A stretch of 64,000 nt of DNA from Mesorhizobium japonicum MAFF 303099 (lineage in GTDB: Bacteria > Pseudomonadota > Alphaproteobacteria > Rhizobiales > Rhizobiaceae): NCBI RefSeq assembly GCF_000009625.1, contig NC_002678.2, positions 3,566,001-3,630,000 on the forward strand. Direction: 5' to 3'. Positions within the stretch are counted from its first letter, which is position 1. Every line of letters starts with the position of its first letter. Below, piece by piece: positions 46,155-54,661 of the stretch. The notes below the pieces were generated by a model. That model saw only the letters and a program-made list of their open reading frames with translations, did not search any database and was not told the DNA's origin. Made by a program: the position numbers and the translations under genes.

Positions 46155-46177
46155 AGCGAAATCCTGTAGGCCGAGCC

Positions 46178-46681
46178 TTAGCTCACCTTGACCTTCGACG
46201 CGGCCTGGTCCTCGGCGATCTTCTGCTGGAACATCTGCGCGAAATCGATCGGGTCGAGCATCAGCGGCGGGAAGCCGCCATTGCGGGTCGCCTCGGCGAT
46301 GATCTGGCGGGCGAAGGGAAACAGAAGCCGCGGGCATTCGATGAAAAGGATCGGCAGCATGTGCTCCTGCGGGAAGCCGGAGATGGCGAAGACGCCGCCA
46401 TAGACCAGCTCGACATTGAACAGCACTTCCTGGTCGAAGGAGGCCTTGGCGTTCAGCGTCAAATTGACGTCGAACTGCTTGTCGGACAGCGGGTTGGCGT
46501 TGACATTGACGTTGATGGCGATGCCGGGCGCCTTGTCGCGGCCGCGCAGCGAGTTCGGCGCGCCGGGGCTTTCGAAGGACAGGTCCTTCACATACTGGGC
46601 GAGCACGTTGAGCGACGGCTGCGCTCCCGTGTTGCCGTTTCCGTTGGCTGCGCCGACCGGCGCGTCATCATTGCTGGCCAT
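46178..46681 (-). CDS. secB: Protein-export chaperone SecB
   Basis: SecB is a tetrameric chaperone that holds preproteins for SecA. The 167-residue protein has an extended N-terminal tail ([13 protein letters not shown]...), then the conserved [27 protein letters not shown] and [27 protein letters not shown]. The start at 46681 gives the family N-terminus; the frame to 46756 is ignored. It is followed by a typical terminator. In relatives it is beside dnaQ, here 35 kb away. Confidence 0.95.
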   Translation of the reverse strand: MASNDDAPVGAANGNGNTGAQPSLNVLAQYVKDLSFESPGAPNSLRGRDKAPGIAINVNVNANPLSDKQFDVNLTLNAKASFDQEVLFNVELVYGGVFAISGFPQEHMLPILFIECPRLLFPFARQIIAEATRNGGFPPLMLDPIDFAQMFQQKIAEDQAASKVKVS

Positions 46682-46792
46682 GAGCCTTATATCCTTTTCC
46701 CCTGGGCAGCCTTGCTGACCGAATTGAAATCGGGCGTTCGCTACCATGGTCGGCATGACAAGACAAGGTTTGCCGCCTTGGGGCTCCTCACC

Positions 46793-47002
46793 TCGTCATC
46801 CCAGGGCGAAGCAGCCGCGCAGCGGCGTCGCGGAGACCCTGGGATCCATGCCGTGACCTTGGCCGAAGAATGCGGCGGCTCAGTACATGGCGGCGCGGCA
46901 GGGGTGAATATCCTCCACCGCAGCGTCGTTCAGAGGTCGCGGCATGGATCCTGGGGTCTGCGCGCGTCGCTTCGCTCCTTGCTCCGCCCCAGGATGACGA
47001 AG
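46793..47002. repeat. Inverted REP-like doublet R7
   Basis: Inverted units (46793-46858 and 46937-47002) with CCCAGGGC/CCTGGGGTC arm variants flank an interior unlike the R2/R5/R6 core. It fills the 337-bp gap between secB and fxsA. Confidence 0.84.
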
Positions 47003-47018
47003 CGTCGGATGGGCCGCC

Positions 47019-47516
47019 TCAATCGTCCTTCAGCCGCCGCCACGGCGAATTGTGATCCGGGCCGCGCTTGAAATCATCCTCGCGCGAATAGTCGCCGTCG
47101 TCGAGGTCGATGACCTTGTCGCGCGACCGGCGAAAACCGCCTGTCGAAAAATCGGTGGCGACGACGATGCGGCCCTTGAACCGGCGCCAGGCCAGGTCGC
47201 GCACCGGCGGCAGGAACAAGAGCAGGCCGATAATGTCCGTGATGAAGCCGGGGATGATCAGAAGGATCGCGGCGACCACGATCATGGCGCCGTGGGCGAG
47301 ATGGCGGCTGGGATCATGGCCGGCATCCATCTCGGCGCGCACCCGCGCCATGACGCCGAAACCCTGGTGTCTCAGCAGCAGCACGCCGGCGATGCTCGAC
47401 GCCAGCACCAGGCCGACCGTCGCCAGCGCGCCGACCTCACGGCCGACGATGACGAAACCGGCGATTTCCAGCAGCGGCAAAGCGAGAAGAAACAGGGGAA
47501 GCAGCGAAATGCGCAA
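47019..47516 (-). CDS. fxsA: FxsA-family membrane protein
   Basis: The 165-residue cytoplasmic-membrane protein with three or four helices has the family pattern LLPLFLLALPLLEIAGFVIVGREVG and AAILLIIPGFITDIIGLLLFLPPVR. It has a charged C-terminal tail. FxsA overproduction suppresses F-plasmid exclusion of T7 in E. coli; its normal role is unknown. It is divergent from the Tim44-like gene, an arrangement conserved in rhizobia. Confidence 0.92.
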   Translation of the reverse strand: MRISLLPLFLLALPLLEIAGFVIVGREVGALATVGLVLASSIAGVLLLRHQGFGVMARVRAEMDAGHDPSRHLAHGAMIVVAAILLIIPGFITDIIGLLLFLPPVRDLAWRRFKGRIVVATDFSTGGFRRSRDKVIDLDDGDYSREDDFKRGPDHNSPWRRLKDD

Positions 47517-47721
47517 GTCTTGCCAACCTTCCGGTCGTTTCGATTGTTTTGGCCCTGGCGGCCAATCGCCGCTGGCACTGAGGCCGTTAGATAGGTATGC
47601 CTGCCTTTGATTTGAATGATTGCGCCTTGCGTTCTATATGCTTTGAATGTTGAACGCTATGCGACCGCGGCCTGTTGGCCGGATGGTCCGGCCTCGAGGC
47701 AGGGATTGATTGGCGGAAGAT

Positions 47722-48429
47722 ATGGGCTTCTTCGACTTCGGCACGATTTTCTTCCTGATCGCGGCGGTGGTGATCTTCTTCCAGCTGCGCAACGTGCTGG
47801 GCCGTCGGACCGGGAGCGAGCGGCCGCCCTTCGATCCCTACTCGGCGGCGCGCACCGACAAGGACGCCACGCAGAAACCCGAAAATGTCGTTTCGCTGCC
47901 GCGCAAGCGACTGCCGGGCGAGCCGGCGCCGGCCGACGCCTATACGGCGATCGACGCCTTCGCCAAGCCCGACACCGATCTCAACAAGGGCCTGCGCGCG
48001 ATCAAGGACAATGACCCGTCCTTCGATCCGAAGGGTTTCGTCGACGGCGCCAAGATGGCCTATGAGATGATCGTCATGGCCTATGCCGATGGCGACCGCA
48101 AAACGCTGAAGAACCTGCTGTCGCGCGAAGTGTTCGATGGCTTCGTCGCGGCAATCGGCGAGCGCGAGGCGAAGTCGGAAAAGATCCAGTCCTCCTTCGT
48201 CGGCATCGACAAGGCCGATATCGTCTCGGCCGAGATGAAGGGCGGCGAGGCGCATGTCACGCTGCGCATCATCAGCGAGCTGATTTCGGCGACGCGCGAC
48301 AAGGCCGGCACGGTGATCGACGGCGATCCGGAAACCGTGGCCGAGGTCAAGGATGTCTGGACCTTCGCCCGCGACACGCGCTCGCGCGATCCGAACTGGA
48401 AGCTCATCGCCACCGAAGAAGAAGACTGA
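47722..48429 (+). CDS. Tim44/TimA-domain membrane-anchored protein
   Basis: The 235-residue protein starts MGFFDFGTIFFLIAAVVIFFQL, giving one N-terminal membrane helix. A linker follows, then a Tim44-like domain (about 85-232) related to the mitochondrial import component. In alphaproteobacteria such proteins bind membrane or chaperone partners. The frame is also open to a TTG at 47710. It is followed by a palindromic repeat and mltA on the same strand. Confidence 0.92.
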   Translation: MGFFDFGTIFFLIAAVVIFFQLRNVLGRRTGSERPPFDPYSAARTDKDATQKPENVVSLPRKRLPGEPAPADAYTAIDAFAKPDTDLNKGLRAIKDNDPSFDPKGFVDGAKMAYEMIVMAYADGDRKTLKNLLSREVFDGFVAAIGEREAKSEKIQSSFVGIDKADIVSAEMKGGEAHVTLRIISELISATRDKAGTVIDGDPETVAEVKDVWTFARDTRSRDPNWKLIATEEED

Positions 48430-48434
48430 GCCCC

Positions 48435-48485
48435 GATGCATGTCGCCCAAAAGTGCGAAGCGGTTTTGGGACAGCGACTTGCATC
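48435..48485. repeat. Two-tier palindromic repeat (third family)
   Basis: Outer GATGCA/TGCATC and inner CCCAAAA/TTTTGGG stems enclose the loop GTGCGAAGCGG, as in the copy at 18607-18657. It lies between timA and mltA. Confidence 0.8.
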
Positions 48486-48555
48486 AAAATCAAAACCCGA
48501 AGCGCGTCGCATGACTCTCTTCAAACACGACGCGCTTTAAAGCGACGGGGCTCCG

Positions 48556-49656
48556 GTGTCGCTATCGCCTCTCTTCATCGAAAAATCCTTTGACGATCTG
48601 CCCGGCTGGGGCGATGACGATCCTCTGCCGGCCTTCGCCGCGTTTCGGCGCTGCGCCTTCCATGTGCCGGTAAAACCCTATCGCAGCGGCGCGCTCGGTG
48701 TCGATTTCGGCGCCTTCACGGTGGCCTACGCCGAAGCGCGCACTGCGGCGCCCGCCAGCCGGCCGGAAGCCCGCACCTTCTTCGAGCGCCATTTTGTCCC
48801 CATGCTGGTCCGGCCCGAGAGCGGCGCCGGCCTCGTCACCGGCTTCTACGAGCCGCAGGTCGAGGCCTCGCCGGTGCGCACGGAGCGCTTTGTCGTGCCG
48901 CTGCTGTCGCGGCCGGCCGATCTCGTCGATGTCGACGACGCCAACCGGCCCGACGGGATGGATCCTTACCTGGCCTTCGCGCGCCGGACGGCGGATGGAC
49001 TGGCCGAATATTTCGACCGTGGCGCTATCGAGCGCGGCGCGCTTGAAGGCCAGGGGCTGGAGATCGCCTGGCTGGCCGACAAGGTCGACGCCTTCTTCAT
49101 CCATGTGCAAGGCGCCGCACGGCTCGCCATGACCGATGGCCGGCTGCGCCGCGTCACCTATGCGGCCAAGTCCGGCCAGCGTTTCACCGGACCCGGCAAG
49201 GTGCTGAGCGAGCTCGGCGAGATCCCGCTGGCGCAGGTGACGATGCAGTCGATCCGCGCCTGGTTCAAGGCGCATCCGCAGCGCATCGACGAGATCCTGT
49301 GGCAGAACCGCTCCTACATCTTCTTCCGCGAGGCCGATGTCGAGGACGCCGCGCTCGGCCCGATCGCCGCCGCCAAGGTGCCGCTGACGCCGGGCCGCTC
49401 GGTCGCCGTCGACCGGCTGCTGCACACATTCGGCACGCCTTTCTACATCGACGCCCCGACGCTGACCGCTTTCGAGAAAAGACCGTTCCGCCGGCTGATG
49501 ATCGCGCAGGACACCGGCTCGGCCATCACCGGGCCGGCGCGCGGCGATCTCTTCGCCGGTTCGGGCGATGCCGCCGGCGAGATCGCCGGCGTCGTGCGCA
49601 ACGCCGCCGACTTCTATGCGCTGGTGCCGCGCGCGCTGGCCAGGGGCGCCAAATGA
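48556..49656 (+). CDS. mltA: Membrane-bound lytic murein transglycosylase A
   Basis: MltA cleaves the MurNAc-GlcNAc bond of peptidoglycan. The 366-residue protein starts with GTG 48556 and shows the MltA beta-barrel pattern VTGFYEPQVEASP and the 3D domain with catalytic Asp in AQDTGSAITGPARGDLF. No clear lipoprotein signal is present in this start choice, so it may be periplasmic by another route or the true start is different. The stop overlaps the smr gene as ATGA. Confidence 0.9.
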   Translation: MSLSPLFIEKSFDDLPGWGDDDPLPAFAAFRRCAFHVPVKPYRSGALGVDFGAFTVAYAEARTAAPASRPEARTFFERHFVPMLVRPESGAGLVTGFYEPQVEASPVRTERFVVPLLSRPADLVDVDDANRPDGMDPYLAFARRTADGLAEYFDRGAIERGALEGQGLEIAWLADKVDAFFIHVQGAARLAMTDGRLRRVTYAAKSGQRFTGPGKVLSELGEIPLAQVTMQSIRAWFKAHPQRIDEILWQNRSYIFFREADVEDAALGPIAAAKVPLTPGRSVAVDRLLHTFGTPFYIDAPTLTAFEKRPFRRLMIAQDTGSAITGPARGDLFAGSGDAAGEIAGVVRNAADFYALVPRALARGAK

Positions 49657-50183
49657 GCAAGCGTCCGGACCGGCTGAGCGAAGACGACCGGGTGCTGTGG
49701 AACCTGGTGGCGCGCACGGCCAAGCCGCTCAAGGGCAGGGCCTCGGTCGACATTCCCGAAATGGCCATCGAGGCCAAGCCGACGGCGCCGCAACCGGCCC
49801 AGCCCGCCGCCAATGCGCCGGGAGCGGCAAAGCCGAAGGTGCAGCATGTCACGCACCGGCTCGACGAGCCGACGCTGGACAAACTGTCGAAGGGCCGGCT
49901 GCCGATCGAAGGCCGCGTCGACCTGCACGGCATGACGCAGGACGAGGCCTATTCACTGCTGTTCTCGTTCCTGCACCGGGCGCATGCCGGCGGCGTCCGC
50001 TATGTGCTTGTCATCACCGGCAAGGGGTCGTCCTCCGGCGGCGACGGCGTGCTGCGGCGCGCCGTGCCCGCCTGGCTGTCGACGCCGGCCTTCCGGCCGC
50101 TGGTCTCCAGCCACGACCATGCCGCCCGCAACCATGGCGGCGCGGGCGCGCTCTATATCAGGCTGCGGCGGGCACGCTCATGA
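49653..50183 (+). CDS. Smr-domain protein (putative DNA/RNA endonuclease)
   Basis: The 176-residue protein has an N-terminal linker rich in Ala/Pro and a C-terminal Smr domain (about 85-176) with VDLHGMTQDEA and ITGKGS motifs and the ending HGGAGALYIRLRR. Smr domains nick branched DNA or cleave RNA. It overlaps mltA by 4 bp and precedes the XRE gene by 13 bp, so all three probably share a transcript. Confidence 0.92.
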   Translation: MSKRPDRLSEDDRVLWNLVARTAKPLKGRASVDIPEMAIEAKPTAPQPAQPAANAPGAAKPKVQHVTHRLDEPTLDKLSKGRLPIEGRVDLHGMTQDEAYSLLFSFLHRAHAGGVRYVLVITGKGSSSGGDGVLRRAVPAWLSTPAFRPLVSSHDHAARNHGGAGALYIRLRRARS

Positions 50184-50196
50184 GGATCGGAGGCGC

Positions 50197-50565
50197 ATGA
50201 CGCCGTTCGGTGAGAGGCTGCGGGCGCTGCGGCACGAGCGCGGCGTCAGCCAGAAGGACATGGCGGCGGCGATCGGTGTCAGCGCCGCCTATCTGTCGGC
50301 GCTCGAGCATGGCAGGCGCGGCGCGCCGACCTGGACGCTGATCCAGAAGATCATCGGCTATTTCAACATCATCTGGGACGATGCCGAGGAGCTGGCGCGG
50401 CTGGCAGAAGCTTCACACCCGCGTGTAAAACTCGATACGTCGGGCCTCAATCCCGCCGCCACCGAACTCGCCAATCTCCTGGCCGAGAACATCGAGAAGC
50501 TCGACGAAGCGGAGCTGCGCCGCATCACCGCATCGATCCGCGCCGCGCTTGGCCGGCTGAAGTAG
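50197..50565 (+). CDS. XRE-family helix-turn-helix protein
   Basis: The 122-residue DNA-binding protein has an N-terminal HTH_3 domain (FGERLRALRHERGVSQKDMAAAIGVSAAYLSALEHGRRG) and a helical tail. GGAGG lies 4 bp before ATG 50197. It is conserved behind mltA-smr in rhizobia. Targets are unknown. Confidence 0.92.
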   Translation: MTPFGERLRALRHERGVSQKDMAAAIGVSAAYLSALEHGRRGAPTWTLIQKIIGYFNIIWDDAEELARLAEASHPRVKLDTSGLNPAATELANLLAENIEKLDEAELRRITASIRAALGRLK

Positions 50566-50613
50566 CTGGGTTTACCGGGGTTTCGCGACGGTCTGCCGGA
50601 GCGCAACACAGTC

Positions 50614-50636
50614 CCCGCCGGCAAAACGCCGGCGGG
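50614..50636. terminator. Perfect bidirectional hairpin CCCGCCGGC-AAAAC-GCCGGCGGG
   Basis: A 9-bp stem with a 5-nt loop lies between the convergent XRE and small secreted protein genes. There is no T-run, so its terminating strength is uncertain. Confidence 0.65.
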
Positions 50637-50650
50637 CAGCTGTGGCGGGA

Positions 50651-50902
50651 TCAGGGCTTGCCGGCCGTGCTGCCATTGGGGTTGCCGCCCTTGGTGCCCG
50701 GGTTGCCTTTGTCGTGGTGGTCACGGCCATTGCCGCCGCCGCCCAGGCAGTCCGACGCGCCGGCAGTGCCGCAACAGCGGCCGGCCCAGAGATCATTGAG
50801 GTTGGTGTGGACGCAGCTGACCGTCTGGTCGGCCATTGCGGATCCGCCCAGGGCCGACACGGCAGCGAAGGCGAGGAGGGTGTTACGCAGAAAAGCAGTC
50901 AT
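50651..50902 (-). CDS. Small exported Cys- and Gly/Asn-rich protein
   Basis: The 83-residue precursor has a signal peptide (cleavage near SAMA|D, residue 24). The mature part of about 59 residues has four Cys (SCVH, RCCG, DCLG) and a Gly/Asn/Lys-rich tail. GGAGA precedes ATG 50902. No family was recognised; secretion and disulfides are inferred. Confidence 0.72.
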   Translation of the reverse strand: MTAFLRNTLLAFAAVSALGGSAMADQTVSCVHTNLNDLWAGRCCGTAGASDCLGGGGNGRDHHDKGNPGTKGGNPNGSTAGKP

Positions 50903-51070
50903 TTGAAGTCTCCATGGTTGGGTTTTCGTCGTTCACGGCTGTCTGTCGCCGGGTGGACGGAAACGGTTCACGGAGAGGCGCGGAAATTTTTCGGAGAGTC
51001 TCAAAGGGCACGGTGCCTCGAAGGCAGTGCAGCCGCTGCAGAGTTCTAAGAGATTGGCGGAAGCCTCCTC

Positions 51071-51158
51071 GCCTTCGTCATCCACGGGCGGAGCGGGAGC
51101 GAAGCGGACGCGTAGACCCCTGGAGCTGCTCCGCAGCCCAAGGGATCCATGCCGCGAC
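51071..51158. repeat. Solo long-arm REP-like unit with remnant interior
   Basis: A single unit with CTGGAGCTGCTCCGCAG is followed by GCAGCGGTGCAGAATCTG, a partial match to the conserved doublet interior, but no second arm. It looks like a decayed doublet. It lies in the 349-bp gap 50903-51251, which has no other visible feature. Confidence 0.75.
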
Positions 51159-51251
51159 CCGCGAGCGCGGCAGCGGTGCAGAATCTGACGATGGCAGCAT
51201 GAATGAAGACGGCCGGCGCCTGCTACTGCGCAGTTGCGGCAGCCGCAGTCC

Positions 51252-51866
51252 CTACTCCACCGACCCGACCAGCACCTGCTGGCCGCCGCGGATGGAGACC
51301 CAGCGGCCGGTGTTGTCGATCGCTTGCCGCTTGAGGAAGCGGTAGCCGGTCTGGTCCCAGGCCTTGACCTTGTCAGTCAGATTGTCGAGCACGTAGTCGC
51401 CCTTGTCGGTGCGCACCGTCAGCACGGAATGGCCTTCGCCATCGGTCTTGCGCACCACGGTGATGAGCAGGTCGGCCAGCGAGATGCCCATGTGGGACAG
51501 CCGGCGGCGCTTTTCCAGCACGTAGTCCTCGCAATCGCCGACGCCCTTGTCGGGATAGGCCCAGACCTCGTCCTTGCCGTAGATGTCCATGTCGCTCATC
51601 GGCTTGACGGCGGCGTTGACCCTGGCGGAGACGCCGGCAAGCTTGCGCATCAGCCCATTGGTCATTTTTGCCGGCGCCAGATTGCTCGGACGGATCGAGC
51701 ATTCGCCGGGGTGCAGCTTGCAGAAATCATAGTGGCCGATCGGCTGCGAGGTGATGCCCCCGGTCGCCATCGCTCCGGCCGCCATTGCCGGCCAGCTTCC
51801 CGTGGCTGCCAGACCGGCCGCAGCCACGCACAAACGCAGCCTTCTCGCCATTGTTGAGGAATTCAT
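51252..51866 (-). CDS. Bacterial transglutaminase-like cysteine proteinase (BTLCP), exported
   Basis: The 204-residue precursor has a signal peptide (to about Ala30) and the BTLCP domain with Cys in VGDCEDYVLEKRRRL, His in GEGHSVLTV and Asp in VLDNLTD, a complete Cys-His-Asp triad. BTLCP genes are common in rhizobia and are often paired with secretion or LapG-type systems; LapG-like proteases cut adhesins. No LapD or adhesin gene is here. GGGGACA precedes the first ATG. Confidence 0.88.
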   Translation of the reverse strand: MNSSTMARRLRLCVAAAGLAATGSWPAMAAGAMATGGITSQPIGHYDFCKLHPGECSIRPSNLAPAKMTNGLMRKLAGVSARVNAAVKPMSDMDIYGKDEVWAYPDKGVGDCEDYVLEKRRRLSHMGISLADLLITVVRKTDGEGHSVLTVRTDKGDYVLDNLTDKVKAWDQTGYRFLKRQAIDNTGRWVSIRGGQQVLVGSVE

Positions 51867-52025
51867 TGTCCCCGCTCACCCTGTTGTTAACGAAACGTTA
51901 AGGGCGATTGACAGTCCGTGTCAATTACGACGACGGACTGATTTGCAGCATGGTTACCCGCGGGGGAGGGGCAGCCTCTATTGTGCAACAGAATCGGCCC
52001 TGCTGCCGATCTGTCCCGGAACGGC

Positions 52026-53303
52026 TTACCGTTTGGCGGTGCGGACCAGTTTCGGCTTCACAGCGACGCGGTTCTGACGGCCATAGCTGGTGATGAAGTC
52101 GACGATGCGCGGCACGATCTCGGAGCGGAAGCGCGAGCCGTTGAAGACGCCGTAATGGCCGACCGCCGGCTGCATGTAATGCGCCTTCTTGTCGGCCGGA
52201 ATGTTGATGCACAGATCCTGCGCCGCCTTGGTCTGGCCAAGGCCGGAAATATCGTCGTTCTCGCCTTCGACCGTGAACAAGGCGACGTTGCGGATAGCTG
52301 ATGTATCGATGGCGGCGCCGCGATGCTTCATCTCGCCCTTGGGCAAGGCATGGCGCACGAAGACGGTGTCGACGGTCTGCAGGTAGAACTCCGCCGTCAG
52401 ATCCATGACGGCCATATATTCGTCGTAGAAGTCGCGGTGCTTCTCGGCATTGTCACCGTCATTCTTCACAAGGTGCATGAAGAAGTCCTTGTGGGCGATG
52501 ATGTGGCGGTCGAGGTTCATGCTCATGAAGCCGGACAGCTGCAGGAAGCCCGGATAGACCTCGCGGCCGAAGCCGGGCACCGGCCAGGGCGCGCGCATGA
52601 CGACATTGTCGCGGAACCAGTCGATGCCCTTTTCCTCGGCCAGGAGATTGACCGCGGTCGGGTTGCGGCGCGTGTCGATCGGGCCGCCCATCAGGGTCAT
52701 GGTCGAGGGCACGAAGGGGTCGCCCTTCGCCTCCATCAGCGCCACCGCCGCCAGGACCGGCACGGAAGGCTGGCACACGGCCATCACATGGGTGTCGGGC
52801 CCCAGCGCGTGGAACATCTCGATGATATAGTCGATATAATCGTCGAGATCGAAGCTGCCGTCCACCAGCGGCACCATGCGGGCGTCGACCCAGTCGGTGA
52901 TGTGGACATCGGCGTAGGGCAGCATGGCTTCCACCGTGCCGCGCAGCAGCGTCGCATAGTGGCCCGACATCGGCGCCACGATCAGCAGTTTCGGATCCGG
53001 CTTGCGGCCGGCGGGCATGGCGCGCTCGAAGCGGACGAGATTGCAGAACGGCTTCGACCAGACGGTCTTTTCGGTGACCTCGACGCTCTTCCAGTCGACG
53101 ACGGTCTTGTCGAGGCCGAAGGCGGGCTTGCCGTAGCGGCGCGTGGTGCGTTCGAACAGTTCGGCACCCGCCGCGACCGAACGGCCCCAGTGCGTGTGCG
53201 CGATCGGATTGAGCGGGTTGGAATAGAACATCCGCACCGCATCGGCATAGAGCCGGGCCGGCTGCAACGCTGCATGGTTCAATTCGTAGAGCTGGTAGAA
53301 CAT
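52026..53303 (-). CDS. phaZ: Intracellular poly(3-hydroxybutyrate) depolymerase
   Basis: PhaZ mobilises PHB storage granules. The 425-residue protein (MFYQLYELNHAALQPARL) has the short-chain PHA depolymerase fold with nucleophile Cys177 in MAVCQPSVPVLA, the Cys-type lipase box known from Ralstonia PhaZ1. It ends in the conserved YGVFNGSRFR region. The codon at 53309 is TTG; the ATG at 53303 is preferred. Confidence 0.93.
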   Translation of the reverse strand: MFYQLYELNHAALQPARLYADAVRMFYSNPLNPIAHTHWGRSVAAGAELFERTTRRYGKPAFGLDKTVVDWKSVEVTEKTVWSKPFCNLVRFERAMPAGRKPDPKLLIVAPMSGHYATLLRGTVEAMLPYADVHITDWVDARMVPLVDGSFDLDDYIDYIIEMFHALGPDTHVMAVCQPSVPVLAAVALMEAKGDPFVPSTMTLMGGPIDTRRNPTAVNLLAEEKGIDWFRDNVVMRAPWPVPGFGREVYPGFLQLSGFMSMNLDRHIIAHKDFFMHLVKNDGDNAEKHRDFYDEYMAVMDLTAEFYLQTVDTVFVRHALPKGEMKHRGAAIDTSAIRNVALFTVEGENDDISGLGQTKAAQDLCINIPADKKAHYMQPAVGHYGVFNGSRFRSEIVPRIVDFITSYGRQNRVAVKPKLVRTAKR

Positions 53304-53523
53304 CGACAACCCCGCTGCTGCTGCGACCGAAGGGACGACGAGCAGCGCCGAGCCTCAAATGTCTCGTGGCGAGGTTAACAACTAATTGCTGCGATGCAAT
53401 ACGTCACGTGGCGTGACGAATGGTTCTTTCGTTCAAGGCTTTGGAAATCGGGCTTGAACGGCCGAGCCGGCTCAATGTGCAGTGCCGAAATGTGTAGGAA
53501 ATGTGTCCGCTGCTGGGACACCA

Positions 53524-53591
53524 GACCATGATCCCGAAAAGTGGTTCCGGTTTTTCCTTCGCTGACCTGCGGTTCGGCAGAGATCATGGTC
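53524..53591. repeat. Palindromic repeat with GACCATGATC arms (third family)
   Basis: GACCATGATC (53524-53533) and GATCATGGTC (53582-53591) enclose CCGAAAAGTGGTTCCGG, a variant of the CCGAAAA-GTG palindrome. It lies between the phaZ promoter and the rlpA stop. Confidence 0.75.
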
Positions 53592-53605
53592 CAGGGAAAA
53601 TAATA

Positions 53606-53974
53606 TCAAACCCGCGCCATGCAGACCGAGGTATGGCCGGAACCGATGAAGCCGAGCTGGCCGGCGGCGCCCTTCGACAGGTCGAGCACGCGACCCCGGA
53701 TGAACGGGCCGCGATCGTTGATGCGCACGATGACGCTGCGGCCATTGTTCTGGTTGGTGACCCGCAATTTGGTGCCGAACGGCAGCGTGCGGTGGGCGGC
53801 GGTCAACGCCGACGGGTTCATGCGCTCGCCCGATGCGGTGCGCGAGTGCAGTGCGTACCAGGAAGCACGGCCACACTGGCCAGCGGCGGCGGTTGCCGAA
53901 GTGGCGGAAGCGCCGACCATCAGGCCAGCAGCGATCGTTACCGCGACAAGCGCGGTCTGGTTTAGGGTCTTCAT
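53606..53974 (-). CDS. RlpA-like double-psi beta-barrel protein
   Basis: The 122-residue precursor has a signal peptide (about 1-30) and an RlpA domain with [28 protein letters not shown] and [15 protein letters not shown]. RlpA cuts peptidoglycan lacking peptide stems in some bacteria. There is no SPOR domain and no lipobox, so this is the short periplasmic form. Ends with [11 protein letters not shown] (one Cys pair with QCGR). Confidence 0.9.
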   Translation of the reverse strand: MKTLNQTALVAVTIAAGLMVGASATSATAAAGQCGRASWYALHSRTASGERMNPSALTAAHRTLPFGTKLRVTNQNNGRSVIVRINDRGPFIRGRVLDLSKGAAGQLGFIGSGHTSVCMARV

Positions 53975-54137
53975 ATTTGACGGGTGGCTCCGTTTTTGAC
54001 AGACCCCAGCCGTTAGGTGCCGAATAAGGCAGGAAATGCGGCAAGCATCTGTCCGTTCCGTGGCGAGATCACACGTTTGGAGTCAGAAGGTAACAGTCTG
54101 TCAGGGATTTTCCGGCGCGATTTGATTCATTTTCGAT

Positions 54138-54159
54138 GATATTCGAGCCGATATACGAG
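54138..54159. promoter_or_regulatory. Direct repeat GATATTCGAG / GATATACGAG in divergent gap
   Basis: Two 10-bp repeats start 12 bp apart in the 309-bp gap between divergent rlpA and the 58-residue gene. A TTGACA hexamer lies just after at 54166-54171. The surrounding 54110-54200 is unusually AT-rich. The gap holds no other gene. Confidence 0.4.
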
Positions 54160-54283
54160 CTCGCTTTGACAAGATATCGGATTAATATCCAAGTAGAATC
54201 TGGCGTGATTGGGTGCCTTCCTTTGGCTCTTTCATCACGGTCATGGCGCCGCGAACGATCGACTTCAAAAGTGAGATCCGTCA

Positions 54284-54460
54284 ATGAGACTGACAAAAAA
54301 TCTGCTGGCCTTGATTGTGCTGGCTGTCGGCGCGGTGTGGGCGCTGCAAGGCATCGGCGTGATCGGCGGCAGCTTCATGACCGGCCAGTCGCAATGGCTT
54401 TACATCGGCCTCGTCGCCATGCTGCTCGGCCTGGCCGGGCTGGTATGGGCGAACCGGTAG
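54284..54460 (+). CDS. Small two-helix membrane protein (58 residues)
   Basis: MRLTKNLLALIVLAVGAVWALQGIGVI... has two hydrophobic segments (about 6-28 and 38-55) around a short loop SFMTGQSQWLY and ends GLVWANR. This pattern (WxLQGxGVIxGSFMTGQxxW) is common among short conserved membrane proteins of alphaproteobacteria. Function is unknown. No strong ribosome binding site is visible. It is divergent from rlpA. Confidence 0.82.
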   Translation: MRLTKNLLALIVLAVGAVWALQGIGVIGGSFMTGQSQWLYIGLVAMLLGLAGLVWANR

Positions 54461-54489
54461 GGGGCTTCGAGGGTCGACAGGGTTGGCTC

Positions 54490-54547
54490 CCTTCCTCTCC
54501 CTCCGGGGGGAGAGGTGGCGCTGCGAAGCAGCGACGGAGTGGGGGAA
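54490..54547. repeat. C/G-rich palindrome block (second family)
   Basis: CTCTCCCTCCGGGGGGAGAG followed by CGCTGCGAAGCAGCG lies between the 58-residue gene and the convergent ssuB. Confidence 0.6.
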
Positions 54548-54661
54548 GGCGCTCGTCAATCACACTGTCGCCGCAAGATAGGCACCGCCCGACGTGCAAG
54601 AGAACAGTCGGTCCATTCTGTTATCTATCCGGTTCAGACGGAATGCCTTGCCCCGACAGCC

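Noticed and set aside
49299..49652. Extended smr frame overlapping mltA
   Set aside because: Arg-rich shadow of mltA; ATG 49653 with ATGA overlap is the natural start.
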